From positions 124,001-188,000 of the forward strand of contig JAGYIX010000006.1 in the NCBI GenBank assembly GCA_018402205.1: 64,000 nucleotides of DNA, written 5' to 3'. A model generated the notes under the pieces. It was not told the DNA's origin, did no database searches, and saw only the letters and a program-made list of their open reading frames with translations. This document shows, piece after piece, positions 55,238 to 62,921 of this stretch. Made by a program: the position numbers and the translations under genes. This DNA is from Flavobacteriaceae bacterium (lineage in GTDB: Bacteria; Bacteroidota; Bacteroidia; Flavobacteriales; Flavobacteriaceae). Positions within the stretch are counted from its first letter, which is position 1. Each line of letters begins with the position of its first letter.

Positions 55238-56783
55238 ATAAGCGTATCGCTTTGCCTTCTTTACTCTTAAAGGTATACTGCAGGTAGGTGTAGGCATCTC
55301 TTGGAATGATGTTAACCCACACTTTATGCTTTTTATACCACTTGTACCTCAATGAAAAAATTCCTTTGGTCAGATAAGCTGCAATAAACGGATGTATATG
55401 CAGATATACCTTTTCCTTAACCTTTTTAAGGGCTATTTTTTCAATTTGATACTCGAGTTTGTCAATTAAGCTGATAGGAGCCTCTACAGAATCTTCGACA
55501 GCATCGGGATTCTTTTCAGTAGTGGTTATATTCATTTCAGGGCGCACCCGTTGACGGGTAATCTGAATGAGACCAAACTTTGTAGGAGGCAAAATTTTAT
55601 GCTTCGCGCGATCATCGTTCATCTCTTCTTTCAGGAGATCGTATAGCTTTTTACGATGCTCACCCTTATTCATATCGATGAAGTCTACCACAATGATTCC
55701 ACCCATATCGCGTAACCGTAATTGTCTAGCCACTTCCGAGGCTGCAATCATATTTACTTCTAATGCGGTGTCTTCTTGGCTGTTTGCACGATTGGATCGA
55801 TTGCCGCTGTTAACGTCAATTACGTGCATAGCCTCGGTGTGTTCGATGACTAAATAAGCCCCTTTAGACATAGAGGCAGTTTTTCCAAATGAGGTCTTAA
55901 TCTGCCGATCTATACCAAATTTTTCATAGATAGGGGTTACTTCGGTATGAAGCTTAATTAGAGATTCGTGTTTGGGAGATATTTCGCTCAAGTATTCCTT
56001 GATCTGATCGGCCATCTCTGGATCGTCAGTATGAATACCTGTGAAACTCTCATTGAAAACGTCTCTTAAGTAACTAGTAGAACGATTAAGCTCGACAAGC
56101 ACTTTTGACGGATGTTGACCTTTGCTCACGTTTTCACAAAGGGTCTCCCACTTTTGGATCAGTCGTTTTATATCCTGATCTAGTTCGGCAACTTTTTTGC
56201 CTTCGGCTACGGTTCTAATGATAATTCCAAAGCCTTTGGGTCTTATGCTCGTTACCAGTCGCTTAAGGCGACTTTTTTCTTCAGAACTCTCAATTTTTTG
56301 AGAGACTGAAATCCGGTCTGAGAACGGTACCATTACAACGTAGCGTCCTGCTAAAGAAAGTTCAGAGCTAATTCGGGGGCCTTTAGTAGAGATAGGTTCT
56401 TTTACAATTTGAACCAAAATCGACTGGTTAGCTTTAATTACATCGCTGATGCTTCCTTCTTTATCAATTTCTTCTTCTAGGGAAAAGTTATTTAAACTAT
56501 AATTGGAGATCTTCTTACTCAGAAGTGCCTTGGTGAATTTCATTAATGAATTGAACTGAGGGCCCAAATCATGATAGTGTAAAAAAGCATCTTTTTGATG
56601 CCCCACGTTCACAAAAGCGGCGTTTAGCCCTGATACAGGCTTACGCACTTTGGCTAAAAATATATCGCCCACAGAGAAGCTGTTTTCACTGGCTTCACGG
56701 TGTAGTTCTAATAGCTTTCCGTCTTTTAATAAGGCAAAATCGACAGCTTCAGAACTGGTCTTGATAATTAATTCTTTATTCAC
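55236..56783 (-). CDS. rng: Ribonuclease G/E family endoribonuclease
   Basis: 515 residues, RNase G-like (no RNase E tail). An S1-like domain (about 35-125) is followed by the 5'-sensor/RNase H part and the DNase I-like catalytic domain with V-I-D-V-N-S-G-N-R near 321-329 and I-V-V-D-F-I-D-M near 362-369, the two metal-binding aspartates. The usual zinc-link C-x-x-C is not seen (T-R-Q-R-V-R-P in that region), a known feature of some RNase G-like proteins. It processes rRNA and mRNA in the cytosol. It follows the bS22-like gene after a 166-base structured spacer with a terminator, and ends at a strong terminator. Confidence 0.95.
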   Translation of the reverse strand: MNKELIIKTSSEAVDFALLKDGKLLELHREASENSFSVGDIFLAKVRKPVSGLNAAFVNVGHQKDAFLHYHDLGPQFNSLMKFTKALLSKKISNYSLNNFSLEEEIDKEGSISDVIKANQSILVQIVKEPISTKGPRISSELSLAGRYVVMVPFSDRISVSQKIESSEEKSRLKRLVTSIRPKGFGIIIRTVAEGKKVAELDQDIKRLIQKWETLCENVSKGQHPSKVLVELNRSTSYLRDVFNESFTGIHTDDPEMADQIKEYLSEISPKHESLIKLHTEVTPIYEKFGIDRQIKTSFGKTASMSKGAYLVIEHTEAMHVIDVNSGNRSNRANSQEDTALEVNMIAASEVARQLRLRDMGGIIVVDFIDMNKGEHRKKLYDLLKEEMNDDRAKHKILPPTKFGLIQITRQRVRPEMNITTTEKNPDAVEDSVEAPISLIDKLEYQIEKIALKKVKEKVYLHIHPFIAAYLTKGIFSLRYKWYKKHKVWVNIIPRDAYTYLQYTFKSKEGKAIRL

Positions 56784-56799
56784 TGTTTCGATTTATGGG

Positions 56800-56840
56800 C
56801 GCACGAAACACTGCACGCATGCAGTTTCAGTGCACTGTAT
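56800..56840 (-). promoter_or_regulatory. Structured leader ahead of rng
   Basis: Within the 5' leader, ACTGCA (56810-56815) and TGCAGT (56820-56825) can form a hairpin, and CAGTGCACTG (56828-56837) is a perfect palindrome. CACTG (56809-56813) can alternatively pair with CAGTG (56828-56832), so two structures exclude each other. No -7 match was found in the spacer. Confidence 0.4.
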
Positions 56841-56919
56841 TAAACAATAGTGTCGCTCACTAAAATGAACGACTAATGATTTCATATGTCAAAGAACGTA
56901 CGCTAGTAATAAAGAAATA

Positions 56920-56951
56920 AAGCCGCTATTAAACGAACTTTAGAGCGGCTT
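56920..56951 (-). terminator. Terminator after the bS22-like gene
   Basis: On the minus strand AAGCCGCT pairs with AGCGGCTT around a loop of about 16 bases, followed by TATTTCTTT. The stop codon TAA (56952-56950) is partly in the stem. Confidence 0.65.
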
Positions 56952-57039
56952 ATTTCTTCTTGTGTCGGTTAGCTCTTCTGCGCTTCTTGCGCTTGTGTGT
57001 CGCTACCTTATGTCTTTTTCTTTTCTTACCACTCGGCAT
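56950..57039 (-). CDS. AURKAIP1/COX24-type (bS22-like) small ribosomal protein
   Basis: 29 residues, ATG 57039 to TAA 56950, too short for usual ORF listing. It begins M-P-S-G-K-K-R-K-R-H-K and ends with R-A-N-R-H-K-K-K; almost every other residue is Lys, Arg or His. This matches the very short AURKAIP1/COX24-domain proteins annotated across Bacteroidota, related to mitoribosomal mS38 and mycobacterial bS22. It lies 26 bases after HU on the same strand. The role in the small ribosomal subunit is inferred from the family. Confidence 0.8.
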   Translation of the reverse strand: MPSGKKRKRHKVATHKRKKRRRANRHKKK

Positions 57040-57065
57040 AGTGTCTCAAAATTTTCGGTTACAAG

Positions 57066-57356
57066 TTATTTAACGGCTACGCTGCCTTTAACCCCTTCGA
57101 CAAACACCTTAGCGGGCTTGAATGCGGGAACGTTGTGAGCAGGAATTTTAATGGTTGTGTTTTTGGAGATGTTTCTACCAGTCTTTTCAGCTCTTTTCTT
57201 TATGATAAAGCTTCCAAAGCCTCTGAGGTAAACATTATCTCCTTGTTCTAAAGAAGCTTTTACTTCTTCCATGAAAGACTCTACAGTTGCCTGAACGTCT
57301 CCTTTTTCTAATCCAAGCTTCTCAGAGATGGTGTTTACGATATCTGCTTTCGTCAT
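57066..57356 (-). CDS. HU/IHF family DNA-binding protein
   Basis: 96 residues from ATG 57356 (M-T-K-A-D-I-V-N-T-I-S). An upstream in-frame ATG at 57392 is rejected because it overlaps the -7 box. The HU fold shows E-K-L-G-L near 11-15, N-V-Y-L-R-G-F-G-S-F near 47-56, G-R-N and the P-A-H-N-V-P-A-F-K-P arm end. It binds DNA non-specifically as a dimer and shapes the nucleoid. Downstream is the 29-residue ribosomal-type gene. Confidence 0.95.
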   Translation of the reverse strand: MTKADIVNTISEKLGLEKGDVQATVESFMEEVKASLEQGDNVYLRGFGSFIIKKRAEKTGRNISKNTTIKIPAHNVPAFKPAKVFVEGVKGSVAVK

Positions 57357-57389
57357 ATGCTCGTTATCTTTATTGCTTTTTAAGGCTTG

Positions 57390-57397
57390 CAAATATA
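57390..57397 (-). promoter_or_regulatory. Predicted -7 box for the HU gene
   Basis: TATATTTG on the minus strand (57397-57390), exact consensus, 34 bases before the HU start. It fixes the HU start at 57356 rather than 57392. Confidence 0.55.
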
Positions 57398-57445
57398 TAA
57401 ATAATAAGCTGTTTATCTCGTTAAGGATCTAAAATTTAGGACAGT

Positions 57446-58501
57446 ATGCAAAAGATTGCAGGCGAAAGCTGGTTTACATCTTACTTGCAGGAGTGGTATG
57501 ATCAGTACCAGAGATCTTTGCCGTGGCGGCAAACTACCGATCCGTATAGAATATGGATCTCAGAAATTATTCTACAACAGACCAAAGTAGACCAAGGATT
57601 GCCTTATTACAAAAGATTTGTAGAAACTTTCTCCACGGTTCAAGATCTCGCTGAGGCTTCAGAAGATGAGGTTTTACGATGCTGGCAAGGGTTGGGTTAC
57701 TACTCTAGGGCTAGAAATCTTCATGCCACGGCTAAAGTAATTTCTAAAGAATTTAATGGACAGTTTCCGGACACCTACGATGAGCTAATACGTTTAAAGG
57801 GAATAGGGCCCTACACCGCTGCTGCTATTGCCTCATTTTGCTTTAAGCAGGCCCATGCAGTTGTTGATGGGAATGTGTTTCGCGTTTTGGCGCGCATTTT
57901 TGGAATCGAAACTCCTATTGATTCAACAGAAGGGCGGCGCCAATTTACTCAGCTTGCCCAGCGCTTATTAGATGTTGAAAGGCCAGACCTTCACAACCAG
58001 TCTATTATGGAATTTGGGGCCTTGCAATGCACACCAAAAAATGTTCAATGTACCGGCTGCATTATGGCTCAGAGGTGTAGTGCCTTAGCTAGTGGCAAGG
58101 TCGCAGATCTGCCCGTTAAGCTGAATAAGAAAAAAGTTAAACCAAGATACTTACACTACTTCTGTGTTGAAGATGCCGCTAGAAGACAGCGTCTTATAAA
58201 ACGCGATAAGAACGGGCTTTGGGCAGGGCTTTATGAATTTCCGTCTATTGAATTGGACAAAGAAGTATCCGTAACCGATGAGCTAGTTACCGAGCTTTTC
58301 GGAACTGTTAAGCATTGGGCCATAGTAGACCAGACGCCAATTATTCATAAACTATCGCATCAAGAACTCAGCGTTTACCTGTATAGAGTTCAGCTTGATA
58401 CACTAGACGAGAATGGCGTAGAAGCAGAGTTTCTCAAAGACTTTCCTCGCTCGGCCTTGATGCAGAAACTGTTCAAGAGACTCAATTTTTATTACCTTTA
58501 A
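57446..58501 (+). CDS. mutY: A/G-specific adenine glycosylase
   Basis: 351 residues. The HhH-GPD glycosylase has catalytic Glu40 (S-E-I-I-L-Q-Q-T) and Asp141 (V-V-D-G-N-V-F-R), and a [4Fe-4S] site C195-x6-C202-x2-C205-x5-C211. A C-terminal NUDIX-like domain (about 230-350) reads oxidised guanine. It removes adenine opposite 8-oxoguanine. It leads the classic flavobacterial group mutY-ssb-gldE and is divergent from HU. Start ATG 57446. Confidence 0.96.
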   Translation: MQKIAGESWFTSYLQEWYDQYQRSLPWRQTTDPYRIWISEIILQQTKVDQGLPYYKRFVETFSTVQDLAEASEDEVLRCWQGLGYYSRARNLHATAKVISKEFNGQFPDTYDELIRLKGIGPYTAAAIASFCFKQAHAVVDGNVFRVLARIFGIETPIDSTEGRRQFTQLAQRLLDVERPDLHNQSIMEFGALQCTPKNVQCTGCIMAQRCSALASGKVADLPVKLNKKKVKPRYLHYFCVEDAARRQRLIKRDKNGLWAGLYEFPSIELDKEVSVTDELVTELFGTVKHWAIVDQTPIIHKLSHQELSVYLYRVQLDTLDENGVEAEFLKDFPRSALMQKLFKRLNFYYL

Positions 58502-58504
58502 AGC

Positions 58505-58954
58505 ATGAGCGGAACTTTAAACAAGGTTATGTTGATCGGCCATCTAGGAGATGATGTAAAAATGCATTATTTCGAAGGCGGAAACAGCATTGGAAGATTT
58601 CCATTGGCTACCAATGAGACATATACCAACAAGCAAACTAACGAAAAGGTAACTAATACCGATTGGCATAATATAGTAGTGCGTAACAAGGCTGCTGAGG
58701 TATGCGAAAAGTATCTTAAAAAAGGAGATAAAGTTTATGTTGAAGGCCGCTTAAAGAATAGAAGTTGGCAAGGAGAAGATGGCCAAACGCGTTACAGTAC
58801 AGAGGTGCATGTGACCGATTTTACTTTTTTAACTTCTAAAGATGGGCAGTCTACGGCACCAACAGCTTCTGCTACTTCTTCAACTGCGAGCCAGCCCTCT
58901 TCGTATTCACCACCTGCTCAAAACGCACCTGAAGACGACGACCTTCCGTTTTAA
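58505..58954 (+). CDS. ssb: Single-stranded DNA-binding protein
   Basis: 149 residues: an N-terminal OB fold (about 3-112, V-M-L-I-G-H-L-G-D-D, W-H-N-I-V-V, Y-V-E-G-R-L), a low-complexity Ala/Ser/Thr/Pro linker, and the acidic C-terminal tip D-D-D-L-P-F that recruits partners. It binds single-stranded DNA in replication and repair. It begins 3 bases after mutY and ends 3 bases before gldE. Confidence 0.96.
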   Translation: MSGTLNKVMLIGHLGDDVKMHYFEGGNSIGRFPLATNETYTNKQTNEKVTNTDWHNIVVRNKAAEVCEKYLKKGDKVYVEGRLKNRSWQGEDGQTRYSTEVHVTDFTFLTSKDGQSTAPTASATSSTASQPSSYSPPAQNAPEDDDLPF

Positions 58955-58957
58955 TCC

Positions 58958-60317
58958 ATGAACGCTGACCCCTTTTCCAGGAAGATTTTCATCATAACCC
59001 TACCTTTATTACCGATTGCGCTTGTTTCTGAGGTATACACCTCTTTATTTTCTATTATAGGCTTAATGGCGCTGCTAATTGCCTCGGCCTTAATTTCAGG
59101 ATCTGAAGTGGCGCTCTTTGGGCTTAATGCCCAAGATATGCAATGGTTAAAAGCACAGGAATCTCAAAACAGTGAGCGCGTATTACGCTTGCTAGAGACC
59201 CCAAAAAAGTTGCTAGCGACCATTTTAATTGCCAACAATGCGGTCAACATTGCTATCGTATTATTGTTTACTTCTATGTCAGACCGTTGGTTTGCAGCAT
59301 CTGAGTATATGCTCTTTGACCGAATTTCTCTACAAACACTTATTGATATAGCTATTGCAACAGTGCTGATACTCATCTTCGGGGAAATTCTGCCTAAAAT
59401 ATACGCCAATAGAAACGCCGCTTCTTTTAGTGTGCGTATATCTTTGGTGTTAACCGTTCTAGATCGATTATTTAGCGTGCTTAGCGTGCCTATGCAAAAC
59501 AGTACGGTGTGGCTAGAAAACAGGTTGTCTAAGACGAACCTCAAATATTAGTGTTGACCATTTATCTCAGGCACTTGAGCTAGCCTCAGATTCAGATACA
59601 TCCAATGAAGAAAAGCGCATCTTAGAAGGCATAGTTACCTTTGGAAATACAGATACAAAGCAGGTAATGCGTCCGCGTATTGACATTTTTGCCATAGCTC
59701 ACGACGCCCCTTTTCAAGAAGTGATTAACGAGGTTACTACTAAGGGTTATTCAAGGGTTCCGGTGTATCAAGAATCTATCGACAAGGTCATTGGAGTACT
59801 TTTTTTGAAAGACCTATTACCGCATCTTGACGCTGATGAATTTGATTGGATTTCACTAATTCGAGAACCTTTTTTTGTTCCTGAGAATAAAAAATTAGAC
59901 GATTTACTGCTTGATTTCAAGTCTCAAAAAACACATTTGGCTGTAGTAGTAGACGAATATGGCGGAACGTCTGGAATAGTAACCCTTGAAGATGTAATCG
60001 AAGAAATTGTTGGAGATATTAGTGATGAATTTGACGATGTAGACTTAATTTATTCTAAGATTGACGAGCGCACTTATGTTTTTGAGGCCAAGACTTCTCT
60101 AAAAGATTTTTACAAAGCTATTCAAATCGAAGATCCTTCGGTTTTCGAACAGCACAAAGGGGAATCTGAAACATTAGCCGGATTCGTTTTAGAAATTACC
60201 AAGGGGTTTCCTAAACGAGGAGAGAGTATTCGCTTTATGGGCTTCGTTTTTACCGTTGAAAGCCTAGATAACCGCAGACTGAAACAGTTAAAAATAAAAC
60301 TACCCGCCCAAAACTAG
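58958..60317 (+). CDS. gldE: Gliding motility-associated protein GldE, apparent frameshift
   Basis: CNNM/CorC-like membrane protein. The first frame runs from 58958 and stops at 59551 (DUF21-type membrane part with S-G-S-E-V-A-L-F and F-G-E-I-L-P-K). The next frame, one base on, starts giving homology at about 59535-59544 with S-N-I-S-V-D-H-L-S-Q-A-L-E-L and continues through two CBS domains (Q-V-M-R-P-R, then V-V-D-E-Y-G-G-T-S-G) and a CorC_HlyC end to 60317. Dropping one base near 59534 gives about 452 residues, normal for GldE. Position after mutY and ssb is typical. GldE is required for gliding and T9SS assembly in relatives. No gldD follows here. Confidence 0.88.
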
Positions 60318-60326
60318 GCAGGTAGT
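60299..60326 (+). terminator. Weak hairpin overlapping the gldE stop
   Basis: ACTACC (60299-60304) pairs with GGTAGT (60321-60326), extended by G-C pairs after one mismatch. The gldE TAG lies in the loop side and no T-run follows, so termination is uncertain. Confidence 0.4.
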
Positions 60327-60358
60327 ATAGTATACTGGTTTTTCAGATAGCTGAGAGA

Positions 60359-60820
60359 TTATTTGGCATCGGGGGCCTCAAGTAGCCTTTTTGCCTCGTC
60401 AATGCTTTTGAGCATAAGCTCTTTAACTTCTGCTATTCGCTCTGCTTCTAATTTAAGCCTTGCCTTTTTGTCTTCAGAAAGAGGGGCACCCTTAAGAATT
60501 TCTTCAGAGGTGAATACCTCTCCGATATTGCCCATCCAATCCATCATCGCCTTGTAGCTTTTTTGCAGCTCTTTCATTGCATCTGCGTAAGCGCTATCTG
60601 GATCATTGTCGGCAAAAGGTTTTAGCTTATCAATGAGCATGGATATCTGCCCCATTTTTGGCATTACCTCGTCGTGAACGGCCATTACACCAGTCATTGA
60701 GTACTTATCGGCCTCTTTGTTAGTCGACGCCTGATTTTCTTCAGAGCTCTTAGGGTTATTCGCGCAAGAGGTCAGTGTTAGACCAAAAGAAAACAAAAGG
60801 CAGATCGCTTTAATTTTCAT
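60359..60820 (-). CDS. Small helical lipoprotein
   Basis: 153 residues. A lipoprotein signal (L-T-S-C, Cys19) and a polar linker precede two long amphipathic helices (about 45-90 and 105-148) rich in Lys, Glu and Met. Similar proteins are sometimes labelled viral A-type inclusion protein by coiled-coil resemblance only. Likely anchored in a membrane facing the periplasm. It follows the inactive M16 gene by 14 bases and is probably last in that operon. Function unknown. Confidence 0.75.
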   Translation of the reverse strand: MKIKAICLLFSFGLTLTSCANNPKSSEENQASTNKEADKYSMTGVMAVHDEVMPKMGQISMLIDKLKPFADNDPDSAYADAMKELQKSYKAMMDWMGNIGEVFTSEEILKGAPLSEDKKARLKLEAERIAEVKELMLKSIDEAKRLLEAPDAK

Positions 60821-60834
60821 TCTATAAGCTCGTT

Positions 60835-62910
60835 TTAGTTTATCTCAGCTAATTCGATGGTAAAATCAACGGTTTGAGGACCCAGATTTTGAGATACTAC
60901 ATGCGGAATTAATAAGCCAGAAACTTCTTTATAATCACTAAATGAAGTAGCCTGGGTAATAGACTGACCTTGCATTTCTTGAGTAGTTACCTGCTTTATT
61001 TTTAGACCTGTTTCAGTGTCGTAATAAGCTGTGCGGTTATCGTTTACTTGAACAACATATGCTTGCCGGTCATCGACCAGTTCAATGCCCTTTAAACTCA
61101 GTTCAACGGTCGAGTCGTTTAACCAGACGAGTTCAGAGATCAGCGCTGCATCGTCTGCAAAACTTTTTTTCTGCGCATCGTCAAGAGGTATTTTTTGGCC
61201 CTGTGCCTCCATAAAGGCTTCGGTGGCGTTGATTACTGTGCGCTGCATGACATTGCCCATCATTTTCATCTCTTGAGTGAATTCGTCAGCTGCCGATTGT
61301 GTTACTTCGAGTTGCAGGTTCATTCCCTGAACACTTGCTCCATAGGTAATCGCAAATGTGTTTACAGCAGTTGCTGCGGCTGCTCCTCCAATTTTATCGA
61401 GGTAAGTGTTCAGCACAGAAGTGGCTGAAACTCCTTCGGGAACTTCTATTTTGAATTCAGGACGCTCAATCGCGGCAGCGAACTTGTCGAAGTAGTTGAC
61501 TTTTACCAGATTTGAATTGAACTCCATTTTTTCAAGAGCCGGCAGTACTTCGCTTCCTTTTCCGACCACCACAATTCTTGCCTGATCTGTTTTAAAGTAT
61601 TTCTGAGCTACCCTCTGCACCTCTTCGGCGGTTACGGCGTCAATACGGCTTAAGTAGTTCTCATAGAAGTCGGTGCTTAGCCCCTGGGTTTCAATGTTTA
61701 GGGCGAAATTTGCTACGGTTTCTGGACGTTCTAGTGAACGTACAAAGCTTCCCTTATACTTCTCTTTGGCGTTTTTAAGATCTTCTTCAGAAACGCGCTC
61801 AGCTCCGATACGTTTGATTTCACTTAATATTTCTACAACCGCAGAATCGGTCACCACATTTCTAACCTGGGCTGAAGCTCTGAAACGGGCATTGCTGTAC
61901 TTATCGGTTCCAACACTAGAATACGAACCATAGGTATACCCTTTGTCTTCTCTTAGGTTTAAGAAAAGTCGGCCTTCTGCTCCTCCGCCTAAAATTTGAT
62001 TGGCGATAAGAACCGGAATGTAATCTGGGTCGCTCATTTTAAGCGAAACTAGGTTTTGAACAACGATTTCTGACTGCACCGCGTTGGGCATGTCTACAAA
62101 GTTTATTGTTGGTTCAATTAGATTGCTTGCCTCGGTATAGTTAGGGCTTTTTTGTAGGGTAGCCTTCCAGCCTTTGAAGTGATTTTTAATCAATTTTTTA
62201 GCCGACTTGACATCGAGGTCACCGATCAACACCAAGTAGGCATTATCTGGCGAAAAATAACGCGCATAGAAATCAGAAACGTCTTGGAGCGTTACTTTTT
62301 CAAGCGATTCTATAGAGACAAATTCTCCGTAAGGATGGGTTGTTCCATAAGCTAGGGCAGTCTGAACGCGTCTAGCTACTGCTGAAACATCTTTTTCTTC
62401 TGATCTCAGGGCCTCTATAAAGCGCTCTTTTTCTTTCTCAAATTCTTCTTGTGAAAAGTTTGGATTCAAGGCTGCTTCGGCCATGAGCTCTAGAATTCGA
62501 GGAAAATACCTCGAAAGGGTTGAAGCGAAGGCGCTCTGACCAGAAAAGCTTATGCTTGCACCTAAAAAGTCAACTTCTTCATTGAAAGCATCTTTATTGA
62601 TGTTTGACGATCCTTTACCCAATAAGGCCCCGCTTAACGCAGAGACCCCTGCTTTTTCTCCTTCTAGAACTGGCGGATTATCTAAAAGCAGCTGAATGCG
62701 CACCCTTGGAAGTTTGTGGTTTTCTACCACCAAAACCTTTAATCCGTTTGAAAGTGTAAATGTTTGAGGCTCTTCTAGTTGTATTTTTGGAGCCGGCTTC
62801 GGCTCGGGCTGAACCGAACGATCGATTTGAGCCACTACTGAAAGTGAGCTCATGAGAGTAAAGAGAAGCACTAAGCTTCCTTTGAATGCCTTATGGTGAA
62901 GTGAATACAT
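60835..62910 (-). CDS. M16 family peptidase-like protein, catalytically degenerate
   Basis: 691 residues. A signal peptide (1-28) is followed by an M16 N-terminal domain (about 45-265) in which the zinc motif H-x-x-E-H is missing: the position reads S-A-L-S-G-A-L-L-G-K-G. The second M16 domain keeps R-x-x-Y-T-Y-G-S-Y, and a roughly 200-residue beta-rich C-terminal extension completes the protein. It should be the non-catalytic partner of the zinc protease encoded just upstream (11 bases), as in other Bacteroidota pairs. It is exported, probably periplasmic. Confidence 0.9.
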   Translation of the reverse strand: MYSLHHKAFKGSLVLLFTLMSSLSVVAQIDRSVQPEPKPAPKIQLEEPQTFTLSNGLKVLVVENHKLPRVRIQLLLDNPPVLEGEKAGVSALSGALLGKGSSNINKDAFNEEVDFLGASISFSGQSAFASTLSRYFPRILELMAEAALNPNFSQEEFEKEKERFIEALRSEEKDVSAVARRVQTALAYGTTHPYGEFVSIESLEKVTLQDVSDFYARYFSPDNAYLVLIGDLDVKSAKKLIKNHFKGWKATLQKSPNYTEASNLIEPTINFVDMPNAVQSEIVVQNLVSLKMSDPDYIPVLIANQILGGGAEGRLFLNLREDKGYTYGSYSSVGTDKYSNARFRASAQVRNVVTDSAVVEILSEIKRIGAERVSEEDLKNAKEKYKGSFVRSLERPETVANFALNIETQGLSTDFYENYLSRIDAVTAEEVQRVAQKYFKTDQARIVVVGKGSEVLPALEKMEFNSNLVKVNYFDKFAAAIERPEFKIEVPEGVSATSVLNTYLDKIGGAAAATAVNTFAITYGASVQGMNLQLEVTQSAADEFTQEMKMMGNVMQRTVINATEAFMEAQGQKIPLDDAQKKSFADDAALISELVWLNDSTVELSLKGIELVDDRQAYVVQVNDNRTAYYDTETGLKIKQVTTQEMQGQSITQATSFSDYKEVSGLLIPHVVSQNLGPQTVDFTIELAEIN

Positions 62911-62921
62911 ATTCGGTAGAT

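Noticed and set aside
57357-57392. Upstream ATG of HU at 57392
   Set aside because: It overlaps a consensus -7 box and adds 12 residues not found in HU proteins; M-T-K-A-D is the family start.
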